64,000 bases of DNA from Hyaloperonospora brassicae (GCA_947650285.1 CANTFL010001372.1:62001-126000), one strand, 5' to 3'; positions 51,428 to 64,000 are shown, counted from the stretch's first letter. Program-made: numbers and translations. Notes: generated by a model from the sequence alone, not told the origin.

Positions 51428-54400
51428 ATGCCAGAAACTATGGAATGCTGATCGAACCTATTCATCCGACTGTAATACCGGGTATTTATTACGCCTATAA
51501 ATATATTAAGAATGCAGAAAAGTTTAGGTTTGCCCTTATTTTTTTGCTATGTAATTACGTAAACGTTTTGCTCTTAATTTTAATATTTACGGATCAATTA
51601 ATGGATTTAGGAAGGGTTATTGAATATCGAACGTGAGCCTTGACCTTTTCCATTTTTTGCCAACCAGTTCTTAGTAAAAAAAAACTTGCACTCGAATCCT
51701 TACAACACCCATCTTTCGATCAGCCCAGCTTAACTAATAAGCTACGCCAAATGTTGCATAACGAAAAGGGTTGCAATTCCTCATAGGTTTAGTGAAGCCA
51801 TTGCCGAAATCAATAACTTAGCCAATTTAAATCGATCAAGTCATTGATTCCCAGAAACACGTCGGCAATATCTCCTTCCACCAATACTTTATACTGATGT
51901 GCTTCACACAAAAAGTTATATGCTTGTTTTAACATCATGTTGAACTGATTATCGTGCCAACTCCTTATAAAATGATGCACCTTTCCAAACTTTTTGGTGC
52001 CTAAGGCAGGTAGTAACTATAATCACTATACACATACATACACATATCTATCCATATGTAGATATAAAGTGATTGAACAAGGCACAAGGTGGCTGAGCCC
52101 TTGCTTATCGTGCGGGGACGTCACCGGTTGATTACACTCATAATCCTTACTGTGCACTTATGATATCTATATAAGATCTTGTGATGAGGTGAGTGGTTTG
52201 CTAAATAAGCGATAATTATCATTATACGCTCTCACCTGTAATTTAGCCTTTTATACACATAACGAGGTGTAATGTTTCCAATGTTTGTTGCGGTCTATAT
52301 GAAGACTTTACAGGTTTAAACGAAAGCAGCTATCAATCAGATATGAGCAAATACGAGATGTGGGTTTTACGAACATACATATATGGGTTTATTGTAGGCT
52401 TTCACCGCATGCCAGCGCGATCTTCAAACGATGATTGTTTTTCAAATAATGCAATCGATTGTATGCACTTGACGCTTCCATAGACGCGTTAAAAATTAGC
52501 AAAAATAGTCTCTACATAATATTTTGAGAATACTGAACGTATCTTGTACTCATAAATTCTGGTAAATGACAGTGTATGTCAAGTGAATACTGTGTCTGAT
52601 TGCTATTTTATAAAAGGCTCACATAATTTTCCAGGCGTGCATGATTTGCGCCAAATGGTGGTGTTATTGCTCTCGTCTTCACCCTTGATCGTTTTGTAAG
52701 CTTTTTCGCAAACAGTGTTATCAATATCAATTTGGCAAATTTTTGGGCTTCAACGCTGCAACATAACTTTAGTCTATATCGTCGTCGATGAACTAGTAGT
52801 CGCCGATGTCACCAGATGTTTGCGCCGAAATATTAGTGCTGCCATATGCGCTGCTACGACATCCGGGTGTTGTCGGTAGTTTTCAAGCGTTTCTCCATGG
52901 AGTTGCCTTACTGATCAAATTAAACTTAATTGATAAAGGTTTTCATTTGCAAATTGACGCCTTGTTCTCATTAACAGTTGACCTTTAAATAACAAGTTTT
53001 TGTAATTAATACTGAAAACTGATCTTGATGAAGGTGTAAGACGACATGATCATATCATTATGTCGGGCAAACAAAAGTGAGCGCGTATGTGTAATAAGTT
53101 GTTAATCTTTTGTTGTGATGGATTGTACGTCACCATCAAATTTGTGTATTGACAAGTTTGTTTGTTTGGTACACCTGTATGCACGGCGTGGCCATCTAAA
53201 ATGTCTTTATCTGGTAATAACTGTACCGCATCAATTACTTGATTGTGATGGACCACGCATGATTTCACAAACTACATATAAGATGTGCCACACGCCTGTC
53301 GTTTGCGGCACACGCCTCCAGTAAAAAATCACATTTACATGTGACAAGCTATTTACTGGCGAGCATCATCTTGCATATCAATTTACAAATCGTAGCTGTC
53401 GAAACTTGTGATATTGGGTGGGGGGTCTACCTGGGGCCTAGGGCAAGGACCGACCGCTCCGATAAATTGGTGCAGGTGCATATATTTCTACGACTAAACA
53501 ATCTTTCATAAAAAATGTGCGACCCACTATCCTGTCTGGTACTGAATTGGGGACCCGGTACCAGTGAGTGAGCATGTAAATGCATTTGACCCAGACAAAG
53601 AATTGTTAAGACGATCTGTACTGGATTGTACCTAGTGTATCCGGCAAAAGTTCGAAGCATGGCACGATAACACGTCCGGTAAGGAATGTGCAATCCCTAG
53701 CCGAATAGGACAGTTCAACTCGATCGAATACGAAACTTACCGGCAGGTCTATTTACAAATTAAGGAGATATTGAGTCGTAGGACTACATATAGCACCTTT
53801 CTGACGATTATTTTTTTCGTCGACGGCATGGAGGTCAACAAAGCTTCATCTACTCATTTCTTGGCGCAGCCTTTTGTTGTGGCGGCACAAGTAGTTTATA
53901 CTTCACTTATATGACACATATTGTTGTAGATGAGTTATCTCGATATAGCAAGCAGTAATTGCATTAATGACAGACAATAATTGCATGTGCATTATCCTAC
54001 GCAACAGGTTTGCCATTCGAGGTGAAGGGATTAAGCTAGTGCCTAGCGTTTCATGTATGTGTCGAGTTCGCAACAAATATATATTTTGAGTAATTGTGAG
54101 TGTCCGACAGTGTTTTCGGACTTAAATAGTACCCGTGACGTCTTAAAGTACTATCGAATACCCGTGTAAGTCTTGTAAAAGTGTCAATTTCGTGTTTCTA
54201 CCTCAATGTGAGCGTGATGCGCGCCAAAGTATAGGCCACGTATCAGCTGATGAAATATGCTGCAATTTTTTCTCAACAGCTCAACGGGACGACAAACCAA
54301 GCCGCTTGGATTCCTTTTTTCTTATTGTCAGTCTAATTTTAAGTAGATTGAAATACGTAGTACGAAAATAGGCGCCGATATGTATGTGATCTTGTACTTT

Positions 54401-57255
54401 GCTTGCATCTTATGGGGTTTTTATATGCAAGGAGACTGTAAGAATACAATACAGTATGCGATTCTACTGTTTATCACACAACTTACTGCGTGAAACTTAA
54501 AAAGTGGTAGATTGTAGGCTACTGTCATGTCATACCTCAGAGGAAATGAGAATAACAAATGTTGACCGCAAATGAGAATGGGAGAGTTTATAGAACCCGT
54601 AATAAGATTCAAAAATACAAATCAAGGTGTATCTCGCTACATCACTTCACATTTTTGGTCGCGGTTTATCTCCCACGATGGGTCCATTTTGGTGTGTAAA
54701 CATATGCTGCATCTGACGATTATCGTGGATGACTTAGCTACTGATCATGTCTCTCTCTTGTTTATATACGACTAGAAGCTTACCATAATTACAACAGCTT
54801 CGGTTATCTGCTCACAAATAATACGCTGATCGTTCTGCGACCCATTCTTCGATACGATTGCCGAACACCATGTTTATTTCTCTCATTTTATGCCCGCAAA
54901 GTAGATGCAATGCATATCGATGAATACTCGACAGGCGTATTTTGCATTGAGTTCCTATCTGCTGCAAAAAAGTGCAATGGCTAGTCATCTCGATCATTAT
55001 ACACAAATTGGATATTGAAGCCCATCCTTTTGCTTACCGATGCTTTGTATATTCAGAAGCAACACACACAGATAATGTGAGAGCATTTTTAAATCCACAA
55101 ACGAGTACGCATGTCAAAGATTGCAATTCAGCATCTCCTTAACTATTTTATCCAAATTTGCCGATGACGTCTACAATGGCAAGATTATTTCATTGTCACT
55201 TAACGCTATTTATGTTGCTAGCTTTGTGTCAATGACAGCAAACATTCGTAACTGCTACTCTTTCGCGAACCATGGCCGCTCTTCTGAAGTAGCACGATTG
55301 CTTCCGCTTTGTCGTCTTGGGTACAGGCCGGTCGAGACGTTCTCAATTGGATCCTTGTTAGTCATGGGATGCGGTCAACGGGGTTGGATTGAGTTGGTTC
55401 CGGACAACGATCTGATGCGGGCTAGCGACGCTCCTATTGCTCGTGCTCCTTCTTTTATTAATGGCAACCGATTCTTTGGGCACATTCATGTGGTGCACTG
55501 CAGAGCGAAATAACATACACAAAAATGTGCGCCCAAGATGATATGTTGACTTCTTCTTCTTCACGTACCCCTTGTTCGGCAGAAAGTACCTCGTTTTGGT
55601 TCAAAAGCGCTTTCTATACACCTTATGCATACCATCGAGCTCTTAGCTCTCGCTAAAACACACCAACCTAGAAGGAATCGGAAAGCAACGTGGGACAACT
55701 GCTTTCTGGTTTTACAAGCTATCAATAATTTTTTCAGCTATCTGACGACAGTTTTGCTAGCAAGTGTAAGTATCGCCAAATGTGTAGCAGTTTGTCATGT
55801 GGCTTAGACGCTCCTTACGGGTCGATCAATCTTCTGTACTCTATGCGAATGTGTGACATTTGTATCGATGCTTGCTTCGCAAAGTGCTGTCGGTGTTGAG
55901 TTCCTTATGTGGTAAGTGTGTGCTACAAGTAAAGGCTGAAATCAGATTGCTGGTCAAGTAAATTGAACACAGGGAGCGGCACAGCAGTGGTGATCCAGTA
56001 CCATGTCATCAGACGTGTGACATAGACCCGCCATTAAGTGACTTGTTGTTGAACATGAGGAGGCTCCATATTGGTTTTATAGTCAAACGCTTATTTACCT
56101 TGTTCAATTATGCAGTTAATGAATACGTTGTGCGACTTTGTAAATGTAACTTGCGCACGATATGTGCTGCCACTTCGTAAAAACCCTAAGCGAGAGGTAA
56201 AAGTGCATGATGTCTGACAACAGAAGAGCACGATGCAATTTAATTAATGCATCGTCTGAAGGAGTCTCGTGTCTGCTCGTGCTACTATCTAACATGAATA
56301 GTAAAACATCTGTGCTCTCCAAGCCCCTCGGGCGCTGCGGCAACGTCAATCTTGATACTCAGATAGCTAGTGACTTCCAGAAGAGCGGTGCCAAATCTGC
56401 AGACACAGCGCTGCCACCCACGTGTGGAAGCTCACACGTATGATATGGTTGTCACGCATGGGTCATAGTAATCCTGAGCTTGTTCAACATCACGAGGCAT
56501 TGCATGTCTACGAGGTAGTATCATGCGTAGTATATAGCTAGGATGTATCCTGACACGCACATAACGTTTTTGTAGATTTGTGATGCCTACAAAGCGGTGA
56601 ATTTTACTTCTTATGTTTCGTGAAAGTTCTAGGTAGCCGATGAAATGGCGCGGAGTGGCTGTGCCACTTCGTTGGTCGACATTGCGATCCGGATAAACGC
56701 TAAATGGCGCCGTCAACAGGTCCGGACAAGACGTAGGCCAGAGATACTGACGATCGAACTAGGTGAGAGTCTGTATTCGACACAATCAGGCATTTTTACT
56801 TGCTCTTTCCGAGCGGCGTGTGCAGATTGTGTTTTTTAGTTAGCCGCACGACCTCTGTGACGGCAACACGCATCGCGTTGTACAATCGTACGTCGGACTC
56901 AGATCAAATTCCTATCGCGAACGGCTGATGAAAAGGTAAGCAAATTACCGAACGGCAAGTACTTGTCTTGAATTTGACATAATTTTTTTGTATAAAATCA
57001 TTAGCCAAGCGCGACTATGAAGCACGACTCAGTTTCCACTGCAAGAGCTCCTGATCAACACAGATCATTTCTCTTGCAGTTACTCGAGCTTTTCGAATGC
57101 ATGCATGGATCTGGTTCACAGGCTAATGATGTAGCGGCATACAGATTCTCACGTGCGCCAAGGTCGAAGACCATGCGCCAGCGCAATCTGAGTCGTTGTG
57201 GATCGCCTACCAGTGTCTTGTCGGGCTTGTGAGCGCTATGCTAGTAGACTTCACT
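51428..57255. other. AT-rich to mixed intergenic tract, no confident gene
   Basis: No supported gene. A tRNA-like sequence on the minus strand near 51672-51755 (GGATTCGAGTGC with a run of T directly after it) is too degenerate to call. The segment 53400-53700 is GC-richer (GGGTGGGGGGTCTACCTGGG) and may be an old insertion. The 130-codon frame at 55121-55513 has no recognisable domain. Confidence 0.5.
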
Positions 57256-57270
57256 TCATTGTCAAATTTG
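57254..57270 (+). promoter_or_regulatory. oomycete core promoter (Inr + FPR) of GH7 gene
   Basis: CTTCATTGTCAAATTTG combines an initiator (TTCATTGT) with a CAAATTT flanking element. It lies about 50-60 bases upstream of the ATG at 57318. Confidence 0.7.
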
Positions 57271-57317
57271 CAACTTTCTTCAAGGATAACGGTAAACTAG
57301 GAACTGTTCAAGCTGCC

Positions 57318-58715
57318 ATGAAGATCTTAGCAACTCCTGCTTTCGCGCTTCTAGCTGCAGCTTTCGCACGTTCTACTTTCACAACTCTCGCTCAGCAAGT
57401 TGGAACCAATACGAAAGAGGTGCACCCACCTCTCGTGTCTTCTCACTGCTCAAAGACCGCCGGGTGCGTAACGGAGACGACATCGATTGTGCTGGACGCC
57501 AACTGGCGCTGGCTGCATCAAGTTGGCGACTATAAAAACTGCTACACTGGCAATCAGTGGGACTCCACGCTGTGCTCAGACCCAAAAGCTTGCGCCCGAA
57601 ATTGCGCTCTCGAAGGTGCAAACTACCAAGGAACCTACGGCATTACCACATCCGGCGACGAGTTGAAGCTCAATTTAGTCACGCAAGACCAGTATGGAAC
57701 GAACGTGGGCTCGCGTGTTTACCTCTTGGACGCGGACGGCTCCAAGTATAAGCAATTCAAGTTGCTGAATCAGGAGTTTACACTCGACGTGGACGTCTCC
57801 AATCTTCCTTGCGGACTCAACGGTGCGCTTTACTTTGTGCAGATGGACAGCGACGGAGGAGGTAGTCGCTTTCCATCCAACCAGGCAGGTGCAGGCTATG
57901 GCACGGGCTACTGCGATGCCCAGTGTCCGCATGACATCAAGTTTATCAACGGCGAGGCCAACACGCTCGAATGGGGTGCTACGAGCCAAAATGCAGGTGG
58001 TGGGAAGTATGGTGCCTGCTGCGCTGAGCTAGACATTTGGGAGGCAAACAGCATGAGCAATGCTTTCACTTCGCACCCGTGCACGTCAAAAGGACTTTTA
58101 CGCTGCTCAAGCCCGGAGGAGTGCGGCAGCGGTGATGGCAATCGCTACAAGGGCGTGTGTGACAAAGACGGCTGTGACTTTAACCCCTTCCGAATGGGCA
58201 ACGAGACGTTTTACGGCCCCGGGCCTCAATTTACTATCGACACCACGCGGAAGTTCACGATCGTCACCCAATTCATTACGAGTGACAATACCGCAGCTGG
58301 GCATCTCGTCGAGATCCGACGCTTGTTCAAGCAGGACGATCGCGTTGTAGCCATGCCACAGAGCAACTGGTCCATCTTGGACAGTGCCGACTCGATTACC
58401 GACTCGATGTGCGAGGCATCCAAGACTTTTTTCAAGGACCCGAACGATCACGCTGACAAGGGTGGGCTCGTGCGCATGGGCGAGCAAATGGCGAGCGGCA
58501 TGACGCTCGTCATGAGCTTGTGGTCCGACCATGCCGCCTACTGTCTCTGGCTCGACAGCAGCTACCCTGCTGAAGCGGACTCGACGACGCCCGGCGTCAA
58601 GCGTGGCCCGTGTCCAACGTCCGGCGGTCGTCCGGCTGAGGTGGAGATCCAGCACCCGGATGCCACCGTCAAGTTCATGAACATTCGCGTGGGAGACATT
58701 GACTCGACGTACTAG
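57318..58715 (+). CDS. GH7 family cellulase (cellobiohydrolase/endoglucanase), secreted
   Basis: The 465-residue protein starts at the ATG after the core promoter; the frame is open further upstream but lacks a signal peptide there. Residues 1 to about 25 form a signal peptide (MKILATPAFALLAAAFA). The rest is a single GH7 catalytic domain. The catalytic string CCAELDIWEAN carries the nucleophile E237, D239 and acid/base E242. Many Cys and substrate-tunnel Trp residues typical of the family are present (for example W401 and W411 in SLWSDH and LWLDSSYP). It hydrolyses beta-1,4-glucan, probably outside the cell, in plant wall degradation or modification of the oomycete's own cellulose. There is no C-terminal linker or cellulose-binding module. 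Whether it is exo- or endo-acting cannot be settled without comparing loop lengths. Confidence 0.95.
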   Translation: MKILATPAFALLAAAFARSTFTTLAQQVGTNTKEVHPPLVSSHCSKTAGCVTETTSIVLDANWRWLHQVGDYKNCYTGNQWDSTLCSDPKACARNCALEGANYQGTYGITTSGDELKLNLVTQDQYGTNVGSRVYLLDADGSKYKQFKLLNQEFTLDVDVSNLPCGLNGALYFVQMDSDGGGSRFPSNQAGAGYGTGYCDAQCPHDIKFINGEANTLEWGATSQNAGGGKYGACCAELDIWEANSMSNAFTSHPCTSKGLLRCSSPEECGSGDGNRYKGVCDKDGCDFNPFRMGNETFYGPGPQFTIDTTRKFTIVTQFITSDNTAAGHLVEIRRLFKQDDRVVAMPQSNWSILDSADSITDSMCEASKTFFKDPNDHADKGGLVRMGEQMASGMTLVMSLWSDHAAYCLWLDSSYPAEADSTTPGVKRGPCPTSGGRPAEVEIQHPDATVKFMNIRVGDIDSTY

Positions 58716-59922
58716 AAAGACGGCGAAAATCGGCTGTTCGGTACGTCAAAGTAGAGACGCTTAACACCTCAGGTTGTTCATGTCGCAAGATGTCGCTTAG
58801 ATCGCTAGTTTGCCTTGCATCGTTATCTCCACGATCAATTGAGCTCAACGATTCCGCCCTAACGTTCATTGCTCTACTTTATCACGTCACGAAAAGGACG
58901 CAATGTGCGGTCGAAAGCAAGCAGTAATCGAGTCGTAGAATTGAGAAGCTCAGATTGTTTTGCGAGACTTGGCGATCCCTTTTCGCACGATAACAACGCA
59001 TCGGCCAGCCGCCAGCACGCGTACAGGTTTTTCCATCCATCGACGTCTGTATCCGCATCGGTAGTTGACTCTGTGCTAGGGCGACATGCAAAATAATTTG
59101 CTCCACGTGGGTTGCTACAACAATTTCAGCTAATTACAAGTGCAGGCGTTTGTTTGTTTGACTGCGGTTCAAAAGAGTTCTTACGACAGTCGGCAGATGA
59201 CACACGTTGGGGCCTTTCGATTCGTCAGTGGTCTCGTTCGTTCATCATTCCAAAATACTGAGTGAATAGACCAATGGGTTGAGGTATCGTCTCATCGTGA
59301 CGAGCGATCGCACGAGTTGTCTTTCATCAAAAGCGCGTCAGTGATTGGCTGAATCTGATGCACGGAAACCCCATCTGTCGGCGTGACGATGACATGTCAG
59401 CGCAAAAATCGAATGTCAGCGCGCGTCTACGCCGTCGGATTGGACGGCGTTCCGTTGTCCTGCATCAATTATCACCAATCAGGCTGCACATCCCGTCTCG
59501 CTGCCAGTGTCGGAACGACACCCGCGACGCCTCTCGGTCCGTCGTGCGCCATTGATCGATATTTTCGTCTTGACTTCACTATGCCATCGACCCCCTGACA
59601 TCACGCGTTGGACGGGAGGCGTCACACCACCCACGTCGTCTCCCTCAGCCCTAGCCGCGTCCAGGCATACAAACACCAAGCCCCACGGCCGCCCCAACCG
59701 ATGACATCAACGCAGCTCCGCCAAAGGACGTCAGCCACGCAGCCCGCGCGTCCATCACACGGTCGGCCTCCCCATCGCTTTTCCTCTCTCCTGTGCCTGA
59801 AGGCCATCCACACTGTCCCCACCACCGCCGCAGTCGCAGTCGCGCGCAAGAACGCGACCGTCGTCCAGCGCCCCACTCCCTCTTCCGTCACGCGCGTGTC
59901 CATGGCCTCTCCTCCTCCACCA
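58716..59922. other. intergenic between GH7 and desaturase genes
   Basis: No supported gene. Open frames between 59358 and 60027 lie in C-rich, low-complexity DNA that leads into the desaturase promoter and are probably chance. Confidence 0.6.
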
Positions 59923-59940
59923 GTCACTTTGCCATTTGCC
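59923..59940 (+). promoter_or_regulatory. oomycete core promoter (Inr + FPR) of desaturase gene
   Basis: GTCACTTTGCCATTTGCC matches TCAYTYY followed by CATTTGCC, a full Inr plus FPR arrangement. It lies about 90-105 bases upstream of the ATG. The leader between them is rich in CT runs. Confidence 0.7.
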
Positions 59941-60028
59941 ATCGACTGCTCCTCTCTCTCCTTCCCGTTCCCTCTCTCTCTCTCTCTTCTAGTCGAGCGC
60001 CCGTCCCGACACGCGCGCCGCCCGTAGG

Positions 60029-60985
60029 ATGATGTCCTTTGCGCAGTTCAAGCGCGAGGCCAACTGGTTCATGGTCTACTACCTCTCGATCGTCCACCTC
60101 GGCGCGCTCGAGGGTCTGCGTCGACTCCCGAGCTGCCAGTACCAGACCTTCCCGCTCTTTGTCGTGCTCTACTACTTCACGGGCCTCGGCATCACTATGG
60201 GCGCGCACCGCCTGTGGGCCCACCGGAGCTACAAAGCCCACGGCCTCTTGCGCTTCGGCCTCATGCTGTGCAACTGCATGGCCAACCAGGGCACGATCTT
60301 CCACTGGAGCCGCGACCACCGCGTGCACCACAAGTACTCGGACACAGTGGCCGATCCGCACGACTCGCACCGCGGCTTCTTCTTCTCGCACATGGGCTGG
60401 CTGCTCGTCAAGAAGGACCCGCGCGTGCTCGAGGCCGGCACGAAGCTCAACTACACGGACCTCTGGGCCGACTGGACCGTCGTCATGCAGGAGAAGCTCA
60501 ACCCGTACGGGAACCTCTTCATGTGCTTTGTCGTGCCGACGCTCGTGGGCGTCCACGTCGCGGGCGAAGACTGGCGCCACGCGCTCTTCGTGCTCGGCTT
60601 CCTCCGCTACGTGCTCGTGCTGCACGCCACGTGGCTCGTGAACAGCGCCGCGCACTTTTACGGCGCGCAGCCCTACGACGCGATCCCGCCACGCGAAAAC
60701 GGCTTTGTCGCGTTCTGGGCCATGGGCGAGGGCTGGCACAACTGGCACCACAAGTTCCCGTACGACTACGCCACGAGCGAGTTCGGCGTCACGGCGCAGT
60801 TCAACCCGACGAAGCTCACGATCGACCTGCTGGCGGCCGTGGGCCTCGTGTCGGACCGCAAGCGCGCGACGGACATTTGGGGCAAGATGCAGCGCGCCAC
60901 GGACAGCGCGGGCGACAAGGTGCAGGACCCGAACGGAGACGACCCCGCGCAGGCGTTCTCCGAACTCAAGGCCAAAGCCAATTAA
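60029..60985 (+). CDS. acyl-CoA delta-9 (stearoyl-CoA) desaturase
   Basis: The 318-residue membrane enzyme introduces the first double bond into stearoyl/palmitoyl-CoA in the ER. All three histidine boxes that bind the di-iron centre are present: HRLWAH (60-65), HRVHH (97-101) and HNWHH (237-241), plus H209 in NSAAHFYG. Four hydrophobic segments are arranged in two pairs, about 40-58, 71-90, 161-178 and 184-206. The length is typical of bacterial and short eukaryotic forms; there is no fused cytochrome b5 domain, so an external b5 must donate electrons. The start is the first of two adjacent ATGs. The coding sequence is strongly GC-biased at third positions, unlike the AT-rich tract upstream, which creates long false ORFs on other frames. 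Confidence 0.95.
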   Translation: MMSFAQFKREANWFMVYYLSIVHLGALEGLRRLPSCQYQTFPLFVVLYYFTGLGITMGAHRLWAHRSYKAHGLLRFGLMLCNCMANQGTIFHWSRDHRVHHKYSDTVADPHDSHRGFFFSHMGWLLVKKDPRVLEAGTKLNYTDLWADWTVVMQEKLNPYGNLFMCFVVPTLVGVHVAGEDWRHALFVLGFLRYVLVLHATWLVNSAAHFYGAQPYDAIPPRENGFVAFWAMGEGWHNWHHKFPYDYATSEFGVTAQFNPTKLTIDLLAAVGLVSDRKRATDIWGKMQRATDSAGDKVQDPNGDDPAQAFSELKAKAN

Positions 60986-61835
60986 CATAACACACTGTGG
61001 TCGTTGTCGCCGTTCGCTCGCGCCAGTCACTTGCTCGCTCTATCGATCGGATTGCTGTTGTTGTTGTTGTTGTACTTGGGTTCAGTAGGTGGACGTGGTC
61101 GTTGTTGACGTGTGGGTGAGGTGCACGTCGTTGATGTAATATTTGAAGTGGTGCGGCCGCTGCCCGTCTGCTGTAGTCCTATTTGGGCGTCGCTTTGTGT
61201 TGTGCACGTCGTGTGAAGCGCTGGCTGCAGACTGAGGTCTTCTCTTTCTCTCTGCGTTTTCACACACACACACACATACACTGCTGAAAGTAATCGATAG
61301 ACTTTGCGAACATACTACCGACTTATAATCGCTGAACACCTATGATACCGGAACGAATGGACTCTTCAACCACCAGAGCACACACTCAGCACTTCACATG
61401 GTGCGTCTACGTCGACAATCGATTGGTTGGGTCGCCATCGGCACTTTTGTTACGAAGGCTTCGTGGACGCAGCTTTGTATCAGTTGAGGTGACAAGCGGG
61501 ACAGAGCCTGTCAATGGGTCAGCCAAAAGGTGTTCGGGCTGTTTCGTTATCAAGGGAGCTATCGTTTACATTTAGCTGCCGGGGAATGAGGCGCCAGCGA
61601 GAAGCTGCAAATCGACACGCGATCGTGCGACTCCACACGCACTGCCGTTGCAAGACAAGAGGGTCATCGTATCGGGCAAGTGTAACTGTTACTCTGTACA
61701 ATGACTCGTCAATTGATGGATGGAAACCAAAGCATTGCATTATTGACATCGAGCTCGTCGTGCACAAGGCCGCGCGCGAGCTCAATTTAACAATGGACAA
61801 CGCCGAGAGTGACGTACTGTCGCATCATGAGACGC
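60986..61835. other. intergenic between convergent desaturase and ubiquitin-S27a genes
   Basis: 3' regions of the two convergent genes. Contains a GTT-type microsatellite (about 61050-61073) and a CA microsatellite (about 61261-61278). Open frames are short and unsupported. Confidence 0.7.
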
Positions 61836-62378
<543 letters not shown>

Positions 62379-64000
62379 TTCCTGCAGCGTGAGATATCCA
62401 GTGTTAGCTCAGCTTGCGATACAACACATTTCCACGTCGGCTCGACCCCACACGGCTGATAGACGAAACAAGAGGGGCGGTGGAGGGAGTATGGGATGGC
62501 CTCTCGCCGAGACGTCACCATGTCCTAATTGGACTTCCCTATGGTGTCGCCTTGTACACTTTCTCAGCCCTCTCATCACCACTCCATTCATCTAAGCCTG
62601 CTCGTGACAAGCTGACGTGGCGAGCACCTACGCAGTCATACATATACCTACGGATCGGGCACCACGAAGAGACCTTTTATCATAGCATCTCACGTGGCCG
62701 CCACCCGATCCGATCCTTGATACACGCAAGACGCAGCCAATTCCAGCAAGCGACGACTGCGAGTAATTTGGGGTGCGCAGCTTCGTGTGAGGAAGAGGTC
62801 ACACAGTACGTCGCTCGGATGAAATGCGCATTACCGTCAGGTGCAGAAGCAGTATCAAGGATCGGGATCCGTAGGTAGGATGCAGTCACACGCACGAAGA
62901 GATTGCATCGCATGCACACATACCGTCAGGTGGTCTCCTAATCCAAACTGACCTCGAATGGAGCTGCCCAACGTTAGAGCTCGCCGCAACCACTCGATTT
63001 TTCAAGTCGTTTCAGATAAGGTGCCAAAGAAGAGATATGATTGGCGGAAACAAATGAACATGTCGATTGATGGGAGGTGAAAGAAATAAATGCACACAAC
63101 TTATTTATATTCCCTCCCATCAATCGCCATTTGAACGTGCATTATAATTGCATCACAAGCGTGAGAACGTAAAAAATAGACACAAATTTTCTAACAGAAA
63201 AAGAAACACAAGGACGTATACTATACGCTTCTACCAGCACTTGCCTGGGATCGTTGGTACAAGTCCACGATTGTCTTCCTCATTTCCTTTGTAACTTGGT
63301 TCATCAGAAATGGTGCATCTTCTTTTTAAGACAGGTATTTTGCGAGAGAAAGAAGGCGCGTTTCATTTTTTGCGTTGCCAGACACTGTCGTCTATCTGTC
63401 TTCTATAATTCCACGTTGCTTCCATGTCTTCCATACATATCGATAACTGCTTGACATCGGGTTCTGTGGAGCTGTCGCCTCGGTGGTGTCGTTGAGTGTA
63501 GATAGCGTGATTGACTGCGCAGGGTCAGCGTGTCGCGTTGCACTGCTATAAAGGTGTTTATGTTACAATCAAGAGGGTATGACGACGGTGAACCTCATCA
63601 GCCAGAACAGACACTACTGGAGAGAAGACCATCTTTTGATGCTATTGCAGGTTATCGTGGAAGTGCTTGGAAGTATAAGTTTGAAAAATGCTGGACGTGA
63701 AGGCTTCGGCCACATGACGCTGTTGCTGCAAGCCGTGTTGCTCCCTAGGGATCGCTAAATTTCCATAGCTGCTGCTGTTCATGACAATTCTGCTTCAGCC
63801 GCCTGTGCTCCCGTTCGAGCCGCCGTTGCTGCGTATTGTCAAGATAAGAAAGGCACTAGACTCGATTACTTGCTCTATGAATTGGTGCGGAACTATTGAC
63901 CGGGAGTGCCAATCAGTTGTCTTCATGTGAAATAAGAAGATACTACGTGCTATTTCTACTGCTTTCATACTGTTTTCGGCTATGCGTAGTCAACAATTCA
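62379..64000. other. right-hand flank; no confident gene
   Basis: Upstream side of the ubiquitin-S27a gene. No strong ORF. On the minus strand near 63751-63840, a splice-acceptor-like TTGACAATACGCAG is followed by an open stretch ending in QQQLWKFSDP-stop, with a basic coiled-coil composition (QRRLEREHRRLKQ). It might be the last exon of a gene entering from beyond the window, but this is weak. Confidence 0.4.

Noticed and set aside
51672..51755. Possible tRNA on the minus strand with a T-run terminator
   Set aside because: The B-box is poor, the T loop has the wrong length and the acceptor stem does not pair.
55121..55513. 130-codon plus-strand frame in the AT-rich tract
   Set aside because: No domain or promoter, and it mixes AT-rich and GC-richer halves. 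It is probably chance or an old fragment.
58107..58655. 182-codon minus-strand frame opposite the GH7 gene
   Set aside because: Shadow of the GH7 coding sequence, with no motif of its own.
60039..60990. Two long alternative plus-strand frames inside the desaturase gene
   Set aside because: Ser/Thr/Arg-rich and Arg/Ala/Leu/Pro-rich translations with no domain. They are by-products of the GC bias of the desaturase.
59924..61030. 368-codon open frame on the minus strand opposite the desaturase
   Set aside because: It is the mirror of a GC-biased coding sequence whose third-position bias removes stops on the other strand. The composition is Arg/Val/Glu/His low complexity and the plus-strand frame has all three histidine boxes.

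Overview
This window reads as nuclear DNA of an oomycete, most likely a Peronosporales plant pathogen (Phytophthora or downy-mildew type). The reasons are: two secreted WY-type effector-like genes with an EER motif; three genes preceded by an initiator plus flanking-promoter element of the oomycete type (TCAYTYY followed by a CAWTT-like block); a GH7 cellobiohydrolase; short-intron or intron-free genes; and large amounts of Ty3/gypsy chromovirus DNA. The species cannot be named from the sequence alone.

Layout. 1-3817: 5' half of a Ty3/gypsy element on the minus strand (element A, family 1), cut by the window edge. 4868-5878: promoter and an intact effector-like gene. 6155-11045: a gene-poor block bracketed by two 554-bp direct repeats, each holding a 44-bp-arm palindrome. 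11409-19494: a second family-1 element (B), chimeric at its left LTR. 22311-23222: a paralogue of the effector gene, broken by one stop codon. 24300-31882 and 32819-40450: two inverted copies (C and D) of a second gypsy family, 936 bp apart. 40451-57255: a long AT-rich, gene-poor tract with a solo family-1 LTR (46334-46724), truncated adenylate kinase and 3-hydroxyacyl-CoA dehydratase remnants (49572-50264) and a minisatellite. 57256-62378: a compact GC-richer host gene cluster with a GH7 cellobiohydrolase, an acyl-CoA delta-9 desaturase and a ubiquitin-ribosomal protein S27a fusion. 62379-64000: no convincing gene.

The most unusual signals are in the transposons. (1) Family 1 (A, B and the solo LTR) is packed along its whole length, LTRs and coding regions alike, with short near-perfect inverted repeats, about one every 25-45 nt in the stretches I read. 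At one site where A and B differ, both arms have changed together. (2) Both gypsy families carry a long ORF on the opposite strand to gag-pol, just inside the 3' LTR and overlapping the integrase/chromodomain end. It has a coiled-coil C-terminus and a single stop codon in the middle in each family. (3) The target-site duplications and LTR variants of C and D are swapped in exactly the way expected if recombination (or misassembly) between the two inverted copies flipped the DNA between them. (4) C and D share the same inactivating stops, so a defective element appears to have been copied.

The host genes look independent of one another: cell-wall degradation (GH7), membrane lipid desaturation, and ubiquitin/ribosome supply. 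The effector pair at 5 and 22 kb is a dispersed duplication that includes its promoter and 3' flank, now separated by transposon insertions.
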